Shown here: positions 1 through 8,592 of the stretch, in pieces
Layout of the letters: every line of letters begins with the position of its first letter
Position numbering within the stretch: position 1 is the stretch's first letter
From: Perlabentimonas sp964490015
Lineage (GTDB): Bacteria > Bacteroidota > Bacteroidia > Bacteroidales > Tenuifilaceae
DNA: 11,609 nucleotides
Reading direction: 5' to 3'
NCBI GenBank assembly: GCA_964490015.1
Contig: CAZBBA010000105.1
Span: forward strand, 1-11,609
Notes under the pieces: model-generated
Seen by the model: the letters and a program-made list of their open reading frames with translations, nothing else
The model's database searches: none
Told to the model about the DNA's origin: nothing
Made by a program: the position numbers and the translations under genes

Positions 1-1523
1 GGGATAAACCCAGATGAGTGTCTCCATTTTGTTTGATTTCCAAAATTTAGTCTATAATAAAGTGTTGGTAAAAGGGTGATTGAAACCCAGAATGATACCC
101 CAAGCCCTATGCTAACAGCAAAAGCCTGATCGCGAAACATTGCGCCAGAAATACCGCTAAGAAACACCAAGGGAATAAATACGGCGCAAGTAGTAAGCAT
201 CGATGAGAGGAGAGGTCGTACCACCTCGTTGGTAGCGCCAATCACGGCATCGTGTAGGTTAATCCCCCTTGAGCGCCATTGGGTAATATTGTCAATCACC
301 ACGATAGAGTTATCAATCATCATCCCTACACCGAGGATTAGCCCTGAAAGAGAAACGATATTCAGCGACAAACTGGCATGATGAAAAAACATCATGCTTA
401 TTATCAACGATATAGGGATTGTTATGCCCATCAGGATTGGATTACGGTAATCGCCAAGGAAGAGGAACATTGCCGAAATAGCTAGGATTATTCCAGCAAT
501 AAGGGAGTTGCGAAGGTTAACTATGGAATAATCGAGTATCTTGGTTTGATCGTTACTTAAAGCAAATGCTAGATCAGGATAATCATTGTGTAGCTGGTCT
601 ATCAGATTTTTTGTAGCCTTCTTCAGGTCGCTCATTCGGGCATTGGTGTGCTTGATTACTGGAATGCAGATTGATGGTAACTCGTTGTATGAATATGCTC
701 CCTGACTACGAGCTGGTTTCAGCTCAATTGATGCCAACTCGCTTAGAGTGAACACTCTACCGCCCGAAGAAATTACAACCCTCTGGATATCTGAGGGAAG
801 GATAACCTTCTGCTCAATTATCACATCGAAAACCAGTTGGCCTTCACGCATCCTAATGCTTCCAAGACCAAACATGCTCTGTCGCAGAGCATGAGCCACT
901 TGCTCGGGGGTTATACCTAGCGCCCATAACTTACCCTGATCAGGGATGATTACCAGTTCGGGAGTGGTTATACCGGTAATGTCGGCCAAAGCCACTTCGG
1001 GCATCTGTTCTATACGTTTACGAATAACCTTTGATGCCAGCTGGCTTAATTCAAGCATTTTAGAGGACGAGAGGTTGGACGTATCAGCAAAGCCTATATT
1101 GATATTAAAAACTGGAAGGTCCGATGCGCTGGCCTTGATAACCCTGGGGCGCTGAACCTCGCGTGGTAGTTCTGCCATAGCCATATCAACCTTCTCGTTC
1201 ACTTCTACAAAGGTATAGTCGATATTGGCATCATAGCTGAACCTGAGCTTAATGGTACCCTCGCCATCGCGTGCTTCGCTTTCTAACTCGTCAAGACCAG
1301 GTATTTGCATTAGCTGAAGACGAATGGGTGCAACCACCGATTGCTCCATCTCATTAACAGGCTTGCCAGGGTATGAAATCCTTACAGTTATCTCAGGAAT
1401 ATTTATGTCGGGTAGGAGCGATACCGGAAGGAGAAAGGACGAAAAGATCCCTAGCAGAAGCAAGGCAAAGAAGGTCATAAGCACTGCAACGGGACGGTTA
1501 ATCAAAAACTTTACCATATTCAT
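1..1523 (-). CDS. RND efflux permease, second of two (partial, C-terminal half outside window)
   Basis: Inner-membrane proton-driven RND transporter subunit of the HAE/AcrB-like superfamily. The frame is open from an ATG at 1523 to the left edge, giving 507 codons of an expected 1000 or more, so this is the N-terminal half. TM1 lies at about residues 9-32 and is followed by the first periplasmic porter domain. TM2-TM6 cover roughly 340-490. TM4 carries GVGMMIDNSIVVIDN with Asp404 at the position of the proton-relay aspartates of AcrB, but only one Asp rather than a DD pair. A second in-frame ATG at 1517 is possible. The start context is A-rich with no Shine-Dalgarno. It is the third gene of the adaptor-permease-permease operon, 131 bp after the preceding permease, and that gap holds a REP-like palindrome. 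The substrate (drug, lipid, metal or peptide) cannot be read from the sequence. The family call is firm. Confidence 0.93.
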   Translation of the reverse strand, partial: MNMVKFLINRPVAVLMTFFALLLLGIFSSFLLPVSLLPDINIPEITVRISYPGKPVNEMEQSVVAPIRLQLMQIPGLDELESEARDGEGTIKLRFSYDANIDYTFVEVNEKVDMAMAELPREVQRPRVIKASASDLPVFNINIGFADTSNLSSSKMLELSQLASKVIRKRIEQMPEVALADITGITTPELVIIPDQGKLWALGITPEQVAHALRQSMFGLGSIRMREGQLVFDVIIEQKVILPSDIQRVVISSGGRVFTLSELASIELKPARSQGAYSYNELPSICIPVIKHTNARMSDLKKATKNLIDQLHNDYPDLAFALSNDQTKILDYSIVNLRNSLIAGIILAISAMFLFLGDYRNPILMGITIPISLIISMMFFHHASLSLNIVSLSGLILGVGMMIDNSIVVIDNITQWRSRGINLHDAVIGATNEVVRPLLSSMLTTCAVFIPLVFLSGISGAMFRDQAFAVSIGLGVSFWVSITLLPTLYYRLNFGNQTKWRHSSGFI

Positions 1524-1619
1524 TTATTTTGAACGCTGATGATGCGAATCTTGCTGATTTTCACGAATTCATAAACGTTTCAATTATTATTATCTGCGAT
1601 AAACTGTATAATCTGCGTT

Positions 1620-1647
1620 CCCGATACCCCGAAGCATCGGGGTCGGG
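1620..1647. repeat. REP-like palindrome between two permease genes
   Basis: An inverted repeat has inner arms CCCCGA (1627-1632) and TCGGGG (1637-1642) around an AGCA loop, and outer arms CCCGA (1620-1624) and TCGGG (1643-1647) with a TA bulge. The adjoining 1530-1619 is a patchwork of short motifs, including ATCTGCG at 1592-1598 and again at 1611-1617, which resembles scattered intergenic repeats seen in Bacteroidota genomes. Neither strand shows a T-run straight after the stem, so it is not a standard terminator. It could still stabilise or process the polycistronic transcript between the two permeases. Confidence 0.6.
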
Positions 1648-1654
1648 ACTGTGT

Positions 1655-4600
1655 TCAATTCTTTCTCCATATACCACCTGGTAATGCGGGTAAAAATAGT
1701 AAAAGTGCTGGAATACTGAAAAGTAATCCACCTATTGTACCCGTGGCGAGCGAAAACCAGAATGGTTCTTTGCCAAAGATTACAAAAGGAACTAAACCTA
1801 GCACAGTTGATAGAATTGTAAGCAGAACTGGAACAATTTTGGCGTTAACTGCTCTAATGTAAATGCTTTTAGCCGAGGCGTTTGGATACCGTTTTGCCAA
1901 GATATTCTGCTCATTAATGATATAGATTGCCGAGTTAACCACTAGACCACCCAGCAAAAGGAATGCTGCGTACGTTCCCTGATCGAATGATAAGTCGAAA
2001 GTTGAGTAGGTAATAAATACCCCAATGAATGAGAGCGGAACAAGCAAGATAACAGCCAAAGGTTGCCTGATGGACTCAAAGAGTATGGAGGTTACAATAA
2101 AAATAATTAGCACCATAAGTGCAATCAGACCATACTGCTTTCTATCGTCCTTTTGCCAGTAGCCCCATTTTGGCAATGTAGCACTAAAGCCCACAGGTAG
2201 AACTTCATTCATCTTTTTAACCTGATCATCTTGCACCATTCGTACTAGCTTGTCAGGTCCAATGTAATTATAGGCAAAGGTTATTATGTACTCTTGATTA
2301 ATCTTATGTATTTGGTCGCCAGCCAGCTCGTCTCTGAAGGTACCAATGTTTTTCGTTCTTATTTCGGTGTTATCAATGGTAACAGGAGTGTTTTTGACCT
2401 CAAAATCTGTTGGAACATCATCTCTTTCAGGACGGATACGTACTGCACCCAACTTGCCATTGATTGATTCCCACTGTATCCAATCGGCTTGGGGAGAAAA
2501 GCGTATTAATTCGGACGAAAACCTTGAGGCATCAACACCAGAAGCAAGGAGGTGTGACTCGTTTAGCGTGAGAAATCGCCGGTACTCATCGTTGAACCAG
2601 TAGGCATTACCTCCGCGAACCCATACCTTATCAACCCTCGGCATCTTTTGAAGGCTATCGGAGAACTGACGTGCCCACCCCATAAGCTGCCTATGGCTGT
2701 ACCCGGTGAGAAGAATCCTGGAATTGGCAAACCCAAACGATATAGCATTCGAGAAGCCCAACCCAACACCATAGATCGAGAAATCGGCACCAGCCTGAGT
2801 AATGGCAACGCTCTCAAGCTTCGATTTGATGTAGTACGGGAAAGGGCCATTCTCCTGATCGGGCGTAAAGAAGATTTCGATATTAAATCCCCTTGGCCGT
2901 ACATTGGTGATCACATGTTCCACCTCTGGGTGGTTAAGGATATGCGATTCAAAAAGGGATGCCAACTCGTTGGTATGGTTTAGCGTTCCCCCTTGAGGGA
3001 GGGAGCTACGCACAAAAACCCTAGTCCGCTCTGGGGTACCCCAAAAGTCTTTTTTCCATACGCTATTGTAGAACAAACGAAGCGACCCGCCTAATACCTT
3101 GTCGGACAATGGTTTTATGCGACTGCGATATGTGGTTGACCCTAATGTTGAATTAAAAATATTTGGCCAAAACCCTTCTCTGTCAATCTTTTCGGGAATA
3201 AGGAAAACGGGTAGCCCAACGGCAAGAACTCCCAAAAACATTACAGGTTTTCGGAATCGGTAAATGATCATGGCAAGCCAAGAATAGCCCTTCGACATTG
3301 CTAATCTTACTCTTATATCAAGGTTTCTTCGAACTCGGAAACCTGAGGATAGTCTCGATTTTTGGACTAAAGCCGGAATCATAAAAAGGCCTATAAGCAG
3401 GGATACCGAAAGGTTCACAATGATAACCCATGCAAAATCAGTGAGGTTAATCCTCTGGGTTTCAGTAAGGAAGAAGATGGAAGCCAGAGCTCCAATGGTG
3501 GTGAGGGTAGCTGCCATGATTGCCGTGAAGACCAGCATATCGCACCTATGGCGCAGATGGTCAACCATCACAAGGGTGTTGTCGATGATTAGCCCAAGTG
3601 AAAGGGTAATTCCAGATAGGGAGTAGAGATGAATCTCAAGATTTAACAGGTAGTAAAAGAGAATGGCAATGGCGAGGTTGGCAGTGAGGCTTATGGCTAC
3701 CACTAAAAGGTAACGAAAACTACGAGTGGCAATCAGAACAAAGACCAGCAGTATGGTAACAGAAAAAAGGGTGCGCAGGAAGTTCTTCCTCAGCTCAGCA
3801 CGTAGAAAGATGGTGTTGTCGAGGGCTTTGGAAATAACTATGTCGGCAGGGAGCGATTGCTTAATGGCATCAATAGCATGGTAAACCCGGTTGGCTGTAG
3901 CAATCTGATTGGCCTGAGTGGTGGTTTGCACAACCAGGGTTATGGCGGTTTGTCCGTTAATGCGGAAGTACCCATCGGGTTCGCGCTCGCGGAGGGTTAC
4001 ACTGGCCAGCTGATCTAGGGAAATAATTCGACCGTTTATATTAGCAATCTCAATGCTACCCCACTGGTTGTTTGTAATGCCTGGCCCTGCTACCGAAACG
4101 GGCATGGTAAGCCCTTGGGTTGTTCCAGTAATCCCAACCCCCGAAAGGTATGTATATCGAGAGATTGCTCTTGAAATATCGCTGGGTTTTAACCCGAAAC
4201 GCTTCATCTGCTCAGGCTTGTACTCGATGTACCAATCGTTCACATTGGCACCATACACATCGATACTGCTTACCCCTTCAATGGTTGAAAGGGGCTGGCT
4301 GAACTGCTCTTCGGCTATGGCCCGAAGCGTGGGCGGAGTCATAGAGCCAGATAGGGTATAGGTAAGCAGCTGAATGGTTTTTTCCTGATCGGGAGCATGA
4401 GAGCTAATCCTTGGATAGGTTACCCCCTCGGGCATTCGTGGGTAAACCTCACGAATTGCAGAAAGTACTCTAAAACGGATTGGCTCGATTCTAGCATCAC
4501 GTGTTAGGGTAAGGGCAATCCTCCCCCATCCATCAGCCGAAACCGAGTTCACTCGCTGCACCCCATCGATTAGGGAGAGAAGCCCTTCCAGTGGAGCGGT

Positions 4601-4798
4601 TGCCTCCATCTCCACGGCCTCGGCCGAGGCTCGGGGGTATAGATATGATATGTATATGGTCTTTCCCTCACCCGTGGGGTACAAACGGATCGACAGCCGA
4701 GGGGCTAGGGCAATTCCCACAACAACCAGCACCACAAAGACTACCAGAATAGTAAAAGGACTTATGTAGCTAGGAAGTAGGTTCTTGCTTGGGGTCAT
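1655..4798 (-). CDS. RND efflux permease, first of two (complete)
   Basis: A complete 1047-residue RND transporter, the usual length for the family. TM1 lies at about residues 12-32. A large periplasmic porter region follows, then TM2-TM6 (about 340-480), with TM4 reading LGLIIDNTLVMVDH. Asp406 sits at the AcrB proton-relay position and is single. A second periplasmic domain and TM8-TM12 complete the protein, which ends near an FLPALPGG stretch. It should form inner-membrane trimers and work with the adaptor encoded 79 bp upstream. It clearly differs from the next permease (1-1523), so the operon encodes two non-identical pumps sharing one adaptor. They may assemble as a heterotrimer, as MdtB and MdtC do, or as separate pumps. 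The ATG at 4798 is the most upstream in frame. The substrate is not deducible, and the divergent TM4 rules out nothing about ions or drugs. Confidence 0.95.
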   Translation of the reverse strand: MTPSKNLLPSYISPFTILVVFVVLVVVGIALAPRLSIRLYPTGEGKTIYISYLYPRASAEAVEMEATAPLEGLLSLIDGVQRVNSVSADGWGRIALTLTRDARIEPIRFRVLSAIREVYPRMPEGVTYPRISSHAPDQEKTIQLLTYTLSGSMTPPTLRAIAEEQFSQPLSTIEGVSSIDVYGANVNDWYIEYKPEQMKRFGLKPSDISRAISRYTYLSGVGITGTTQGLTMPVSVAGPGITNNQWGSIEIANINGRIISLDQLASVTLREREPDGYFRINGQTAITLVVQTTTQANQIATANRVYHAIDAIKQSLPADIVISKALDNTIFLRAELRKNFLRTLFSVTILLVFVLIATRSFRYLLVVAISLTANLAIAILFYYLLNLEIHLYSLSGITLSLGLIIDNTLVMVDHLRHRCDMLVFTAIMAATLTTIGALASIFFLTETQRINLTDFAWVIIVNLSVSLLIGLFMIPALVQKSRLSSGFRVRRNLDIRVRLAMSKGYSWLAMIIYRFRKPVMFLGVLAVGLPVFLIPEKIDREGFWPNIFNSTLGSTTYRSRIKPLSDKVLGGSLRLFYNSVWKKDFWGTPERTRVFVRSSLPQGGTLNHTNELASLFESHILNHPEVEHVITNVRPRGFNIEIFFTPDQENGPFPYYIKSKLESVAITQAGADFSIYGVGLGFSNAISFGFANSRILLTGYSHRQLMGWARQFSDSLQKMPRVDKVWVRGGNAYWFNDEYRRFLTLNESHLLASGVDASRFSSELIRFSPQADWIQWESINGKLGAVRIRPERDDVPTDFEVKNTPVTIDNTEIRTKNIGTFRDELAGDQIHKINQEYIITFAYNYIGPDKLVRMVQDDQVKKMNEVLPVGFSATLPKWGYWQKDDRKQYGLIALMVLIIFIVTSILFESIRQPLAVILLVPLSFIGVFITYSTFDLSFDQGTYAAFLLLGGLVVNSAIYIINEQNILAKRYPNASAKSIYIRAVNAKIVPVLLTILSTVLGLVPFVIFGKEPFWFSLATGTIGGLLFSIPALLLFLPALPGGIWRKN

Positions 4799-4877
4799 AC
4801 TGGTGGTGGAACTTAATTAGCACATAGCTAAAGTGTGAGATTTGCATAATGCTTATTACAACTTTGAATTTCATTAT

Positions 4878-5951
4878 TCATTTCCCTTCTCCCATCTCCC
4901 TCACCCACGCTTCGTGGCCAATGGTTGCATTGCCCGATACAATTACCCTGTCCCCTTCATTCAATCCGCTTAGGATTACCACTTCGTGGGTGTTCCGTGG
5001 ACCAACCTCCACGTACTGCCAGTAGGCAAGGGTGTCTTTTAGCACGAAAACCACATCCCTATTCTGGCGGCGGGTTAGCCCCTCGGCTGGGATTACCAGC
5101 TGGTTTGGTATCGATTTGCGAACCAACACACGTACATTCATTCCGGGGATAATACTCCTATGGGTGTGTGACAACTGGACCACCACTCTAACCATTCCGT
5201 TTTTATCCACCATTCGGTTGATTTCGGTTATTGTACCCATGCTGCGTAAGCTGGGGTCTGAGAAGGGATATGCCTCTACCTCAGTGCCCTCAATGGCGAC
5301 ATCGAGCTCCGACTCCAGCACGTTGAAGCCCACCTGCAAGGAACTCTCATCGATGATATGGCACAGGTACTCGTAGCTGCTGGTGGGGTTGTGGGGCTTG
5401 GCCTTCAGGTCAACAATGCGGCCGGCAATGGGGGCAGCTATTGTTGTTTTTGATAGCCTCAGCTCGTGCTCCCTTACTGCCAGCTCGGCCTCGGCCAACC
5501 CACTTCTAATGCGTGCTGTTTGAAGCACCTGTGGTGGCAGTGTTGCCGTATCGGCCTTAGCTGAGTAACCCAACAGAAAATCCTTCATCTCAACCTGTGC
5601 CCTGAGCAGGCTGTTACGTGCCCTCTCCAGTGCCATAAGCTGTTCGCGGCTATCGAGCTTCGCCAGCAGCTGCCCCTGCTGCACTATCTGTCCGTTGGCA
5701 ATTGGTAAACTTTCAATTACCCCCTGCGCCTCGAAGCCAATCCTGGCCATCCGCCCCACCTCCACCACGCCATTGCAAAGCAACTCGTGGTGGAAGGTTT
5801 TGCTTTGTGCTGGGGCTGTGGTGATGTGAACGGGGGTGGGGGCAACATTTGACCTTTGTCCTTGGGGGCTGTTCACATCTACACCTTCGGAAGAGCAGGA
5901 GAAAAGTGTAGTAATTGCAATGCAAAAAAAATAAAAATACAAGTTTCTCAT
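4878..5951 (-). CDS. RND efflux periplasmic adaptor (membrane fusion protein), lipoprotein
   Basis: A 357-residue membrane fusion protein linking the RND permeases to an outer-membrane channel. The N-terminus is a lipoprotein signal with lipobox LFSC and acylated Cys19 (Cys10, inside the hydrophobic core, is less likely). Next come the first half of the lipoyl/barrel-sandwich domain (about 55-95), a short helical hairpin (about 96-170), and the returning lipoyl strand with the typical API-GRI motif near 173-178. The beta-barrel follows, with IPGMNVRV at about 270, and a C-terminal membrane-proximal domain with VIPAEGL and SGLNEGDRVIVSGN. This is a textbook adaptor layout. It is the first gene of the operon, starting at an ATG about 23 bp after a good -7 element. 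Its base composition is richer in G+C than the cassettes to its right. No TolC-like gene is visible in the window, so the channel must be encoded elsewhere or beyond the left edge. Confidence 0.94.
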   Translation of the reverse strand: MRNLYFYFFCIAITTLFSCSSEGVDVNSPQGQRSNVAPTPVHITTAPAQSKTFHHELLCNGVVEVGRMARIGFEAQGVIESLPIANGQIVQQGQLLAKLDSREQLMALERARNSLLRAQVEMKDFLLGYSAKADTATLPPQVLQTARIRSGLAEAELAVREHELRLSKTTIAAPIAGRIVDLKAKPHNPTSSYEYLCHIIDESSLQVGFNVLESELDVAIEGTEVEAYPFSDPSLRSMGTITEINRMVDKNGMVRVVVQLSHTHRSIIPGMNVRVLVRKSIPNQLVIPAEGLTRRQNRDVVFVLKDTLAYWQYVEVGPRNTHEVVILSGLNEGDRVIVSGNATIGHEAWVREMGEGK

Positions 5952-5973
5952 TTATTCAAGTAATTTCCTATCA

Positions 5974-5981
5974 CAAAGTTA
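5974..5981 (-). promoter_or_regulatory. Bacteroidota-type -7 element for the RND operon
   Basis: The minus strand reads TAACTTTG here, an exact match to the Bacteroidota sigma-ABfr -7 consensus TAnnTTTG, leaving a leader of roughly 15 nt before the adaptor ATG at 5951. A clean -33 TTTG is not seen at the expected 19-21 bp; only ACTG/TGATT-like sequence lies near there. It falls in the 179-bp AT-rich gap between the signal peptidase stop and the adaptor start, which marks the RND genes as a separate transcription unit. Confidence 0.55.
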
Positions 5982-6130
5982 AAAATCGTAACATATAAAA
6001 AATCAGTTTAGTGATAATTATTACAACTAAAAAAATATATTAAGGTATTGATTAACATGATCGTATATAAAAAATCAAAGCGATTTGGAGTGTAATGTTA
6101 TTGTTAAAATAATCGATGAACGGAAGAATC

Positions 6131-6865
6131 CTATTCTAGGGATTTGAAGAATCTGTTCCATCTTAAACCATCCTTATCTTTTGAATAAACAATCATCTTA
6201 ATAGTTCCTTTTAAATTGCTACAAGGAATAAATCCAAAATGACGCGAATCTTTAGAATTGTGACGATTATCACCAAGTAAAAAGATGTAATCATTACGAA
6301 ATGAATACATTTCTGGTATTATACAATTACCACTATTAATTTTTGTTGTGTACTTTTCAAAATCATAAAATGTTTTTCTGTAAACTATATTATTATCATT
6401 TGTAAAATGTATTACCATACCACTGAAAGGAATAACAATAGGGCCAAAATCATCTAGTGTCCATAAGTCTGAATTGTTTGAGAAAATTGACTCCGACCAT
6501 GGGTAAATCAATGCTTTCAATTCCTCTCCTTTTGTATCGATACTTGTATCATAAAATAATCCTTGAGGCGGGAAATCAAGTAAAAGACCATTTATGTATA
6601 CTCTACCATTCTTAATTAATAATGTATCACTTGGAAGTGCTACACATCGTTTTATTAATGTGTGTTTTTTGGGGGAATCATTGCCAACAAATGCTACAAG
6701 TTGATTACGATTAACCTTAAAAAGATCTTTACTTACCAGAACTACATCCCCAGAGAGAATTGTGTTTGCCATTGAATCGGAAGATATCTCATAAATATCA
6801 TATTCCGACAGAAAAAAAAATAATAAAACTAGATTAATGATTAACAATATAGTTATTTTCTTCAT
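6131..6865 (-). CDS. Type I signal peptidase, S26 family, cassette-associated
   Basis: A 244-residue membrane-bound serine protease of the LepB/S26A family, which removes signal peptides on the outer face of the inner membrane. One N-terminal TM (about 4-20) leads into the SSDSM box, where Ser31 is the expected nucleophile. LIKRCVALPSD follows with Lys72 as general base, and box E reads GDNRHNSKDSRHFGFIP (198-214). All catalytic signatures are intact. Between Lys72 and box E are about 125 residues that do not recall the housekeeping enzyme closely. The start overlaps the stop of the CxxC lipoprotein gene by 4 bp (ATGA), so the two are probably translationally coupled. Its place at the end of a peptide/propeller cassette, rather than among housekeeping genes, suggests a dedicated role in maturing the peptide encoded at 8593-8802. 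That role is inference; the enzyme call is firm. Confidence 0.93.
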   Translation of the reverse strand: MKKITILLIINLVLLFFFLSEYDIYEISSDSMANTILSGDVVLVSKDLFKVNRNQLVAFVGNDSPKKHTLIKRCVALPSDTLLIKNGRVYINGLLLDFPPQGLFYDTSIDTKGEELKALIYPWSESIFSNNSDLWTLDDFGPIVIPFSGMVIHFTNDNNIVYRKTFYDFEKYTTKINSGNCIIPEMYSFRNDYIFLLGDNRHNSKDSRHFGFIPCSNLKGTIKMIVYSKDKDGLRWNRFFKSLE

Positions 6866-7431
6866 TGCATCGTCTGTAACGTATCACTGTATATACTAAT
6901 AATTTCTGAGTTCAATAATGGATTACCGTAAAGAACAATTCTATTTTTAGTGTTAGTTAAAAAGGTTCGTAAGTACATATTAGACGTTAGCAAGTTGTTT
7001 TCTTTCTCAAAATAAAAGTTTGAATCCCATAGCAAAACTCCTCTTGCTTTAACTGCCGGGAAAAGCGTATTCGAAAAATATAAAGAGTCCTTAGCATTAA
7101 AGTTTAGAACAAAAATAAGTTGTACTTTATCTGAACTCCCAATTAGATTAATAAACAAACTATCCAACTTGTTTAGTTGTTCTGTAATGCATGTCATACA
7201 AATGCCGTCAATAATCGAAACTACTTTTGCTTTACCCTCACTATCAGCAATAAAGTCTTCTATTCCTTTATGTTTATTATTCTTTATCAGTTTTAAAGTA
7301 CTCGGGAAAAAAATGGTTTTTGACAACAAAGAATCATTTAAACCATCAACATTCAATGTCTGTTTGTAACTGCATGAGATTGATAGTGAAAGTATTAATA
7401 AAAAAAATAAAGCAAAAAAAAGTGTTTTCAT
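6862..7431 (-). CDS. Thioredoxin-like lipoprotein with CxxC motif
   Basis: A 189-residue predicted lipoprotein. The N-terminal hydrophobic stretch ends in lipobox SISC with Cys20. After about 45 polar residues, AKVVSIIDGICMTC resembles the first beta strand and active site of a thioredoxin fold, with Cys78 and Cys81 forming CxxC. The following ITEQLNKLDSLF helix and VQLIFVLNF strand fit that fold. I see no clear cis-Pro motif, so the redoxin call rests on the CxxC context and pattern. It would act in the periplasm or on the outer membrane as a thiol-disulfide protein. It starts 1 bp after the propeller gene ends and overlaps the signal peptidase gene by 4 bp, so all three are co-translated. 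A five-cysteine secreted peptide in the same cassette is an obvious candidate substrate (inference). It could instead be a non-catalytic relative. Confidence 0.7.
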   Translation of the reverse strand: MKTLFFALFFLLILSLSISCSYKQTLNVDGLNDSLLSKTIFFPSTLKLIKNNKHKGIEDFIADSEGKAKVVSIIDGICMTCITEQLNKLDSLFINLIGSSDKVQLIFVLNFNAKDSLYFSNTLFPAVKARGVLLWDSNFYFEKENNLLTSNMYLRTFLTNTKNRIVLYGNPLLNSEIISIYSDTLQTMQ

Positions 7432-7432
7432 T

Positions 7433-8476
7433 TTACAACAGATTTAAAAAGCCTAATGGGTTTTCACGGTCATTGAAATATACAATTGCTCTTCGTTTTT
7501 CTTCGTCAATACAGAAACTCACAAACTCATTCCCTAAATCAAAGGTTTTAACGTAACTACCATTAAAATCAAACACCATTATTTTTGAGGGGTAAACACC
7601 TCTTTGCCTTTTATTATCATCCAGAACTACACCAGCCCCGCCATTGTAACTTAGGTAAATGTTTCGTTGTGTAACAATCACATCTGTAAAGAATTCATTT
7701 ATGAAATCCTTATTTTTTTGCCAGTCAGGCCCATATATATTAAATAGAAGTTCTCCTTGTAAATTTGTGATAGTGATTAAATCAATTTTGTTGTAACAAC
7801 TCACAAAAACATTTATACCAGTCGAAAAATGTGAACGAGAGTTTGAAACCCACCGACCAACTGCACTTGGGTGTGTATAACCAAACTCTTCTATATTACC
7901 AGATTTTAAGTTAAATAGTGATGTTTTCATTTCAAAACCACCACCACTTATGGGTAGAATGGCTTTCCCTATTGCAAGACTATCGTTTAAGATATCGTAA
8001 TATACCAGAAAATGTGATAGTTGAAAATCGACTTTTTCTCTTTCACTAGGTGAATAATTCTTGTTCCTGAGAATGCTATCCAAAGGAAATTTCCATATAG
8101 TTCTTTTCCCATGATCAGTAATCCATAGGATACGATTATTATAATCAATTCCTGTTGGACCAGGTCTGGTTACCTCCTGAGGCCCCCTTCCTATTTTACC
8201 CACACTTGCAACATGTGAAAAGTCGTTCTTATTAAAAAGATGTATACATTTATCACTATTATGATTAAGCAACTCTGTTACAACCAGAAAACTATCAATT
8301 AGTTTCAAAGAAGATGCACCAAAGTAAAATTTTGTCTCTATAAATACAATCCTATCATCAACTGCTTCTATTTGGTTGCGATTAAGGCAGAATACTTCTG
8401 TAGTATCCCTAACTTTGCATTGGTAGAAAAAAGCAGTAAAAACTGTTAAAACAAATAACTGAAATATTCTATTCAT
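7433..8476 (-). CDS. Six-bladed beta-propeller lipoprotein, BF3164/DUF5128-like (cassette 1)
   Basis: A 347-residue lipoprotein with signal sequence and lipobox FYQC (Cys20). The body shows the repeated beta-strand pattern of Bacteroidota TolB-like propellers, and the characteristic glycine-rich motif appears as GKIGRGPQEVTRPG at about residues 93-106. Further blade-like repeats include ILWITDHGKRTIWKF and IMVFDFNGSYVKTFDL. These proteins usually sit beside NVEALA-type secreted peptides; their molecular function is not known. It lies downstream of the peptide gene at 8593-8802, separated by 116 bp that contain a long hairpin, and ends 1 bp before the CxxC lipoprotein gene. The ATG at 8476 directly precedes the signal peptide. 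A sensor, binding or surface-presentation role for the peptide is inference only. Confidence 0.85.
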   Translation of the reverse strand: MNRIFQLFVLTVFTAFFYQCKVRDTTEVFCLNRNQIEAVDDRIVFIETKFYFGASSLKLIDSFLVVTELLNHNSDKCIHLFNKNDFSHVASVGKIGRGPQEVTRPGPTGIDYNNRILWITDHGKRTIWKFPLDSILRNKNYSPSEREKVDFQLSHFLVYYDILNDSLAIGKAILPISGGGFEMKTSLFNLKSGNIEEFGYTHPSAVGRWVSNSRSHFSTGINVFVSCYNKIDLITITNLQGELLFNIYGPDWQKNKDFINEFFTDVIVTQRNIYLSYNGGAGVVLDDNKRQRGVYPSKIMVFDFNGSYVKTFDLGNEFVSFCIDEEKRRAIVYFNDRENPLGFLNLL

Positions 8477-8507
8477 CTTTTATTACAATCATGATTTATT
8501 GAAATAT

Positions 8508-8579
8508 AAGGGTGTCTTTAGATCAAAAAAAAATTAAGATTCAAGATGAAAAAAAATAATGATCTTACTAGACACCCTT
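8508..8579 (-). terminator. Long hairpin between peptide 1 and propeller 1 (attenuator-like)
   Basis: AAGGGTGTCT (8508-8517) and AGACACCCTT (8570-8579) are perfect 10-bp complements, with inner GATC at 8521-8524 and 8561-8564. In the minus-strand RNA the loop holds two U-runs of eight or more. The outer stem is followed by UAUAUUUC, which is a weak U-tract, so full termination is uncertain. Its position just after the peptide stop fits a partial terminator or an RNA-stability element, and it parallels the terminator at 11071-11102. Confidence 0.55.
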
Positions 8580-8592
8580 TTGAACTTTATTA

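Noticed and set aside
2563..2983. Open frames on both strands inside the first permease gene
   Set aside because: They are shadows of a well-supported 1047-residue coding frame, and their translations show no domain-like pattern.
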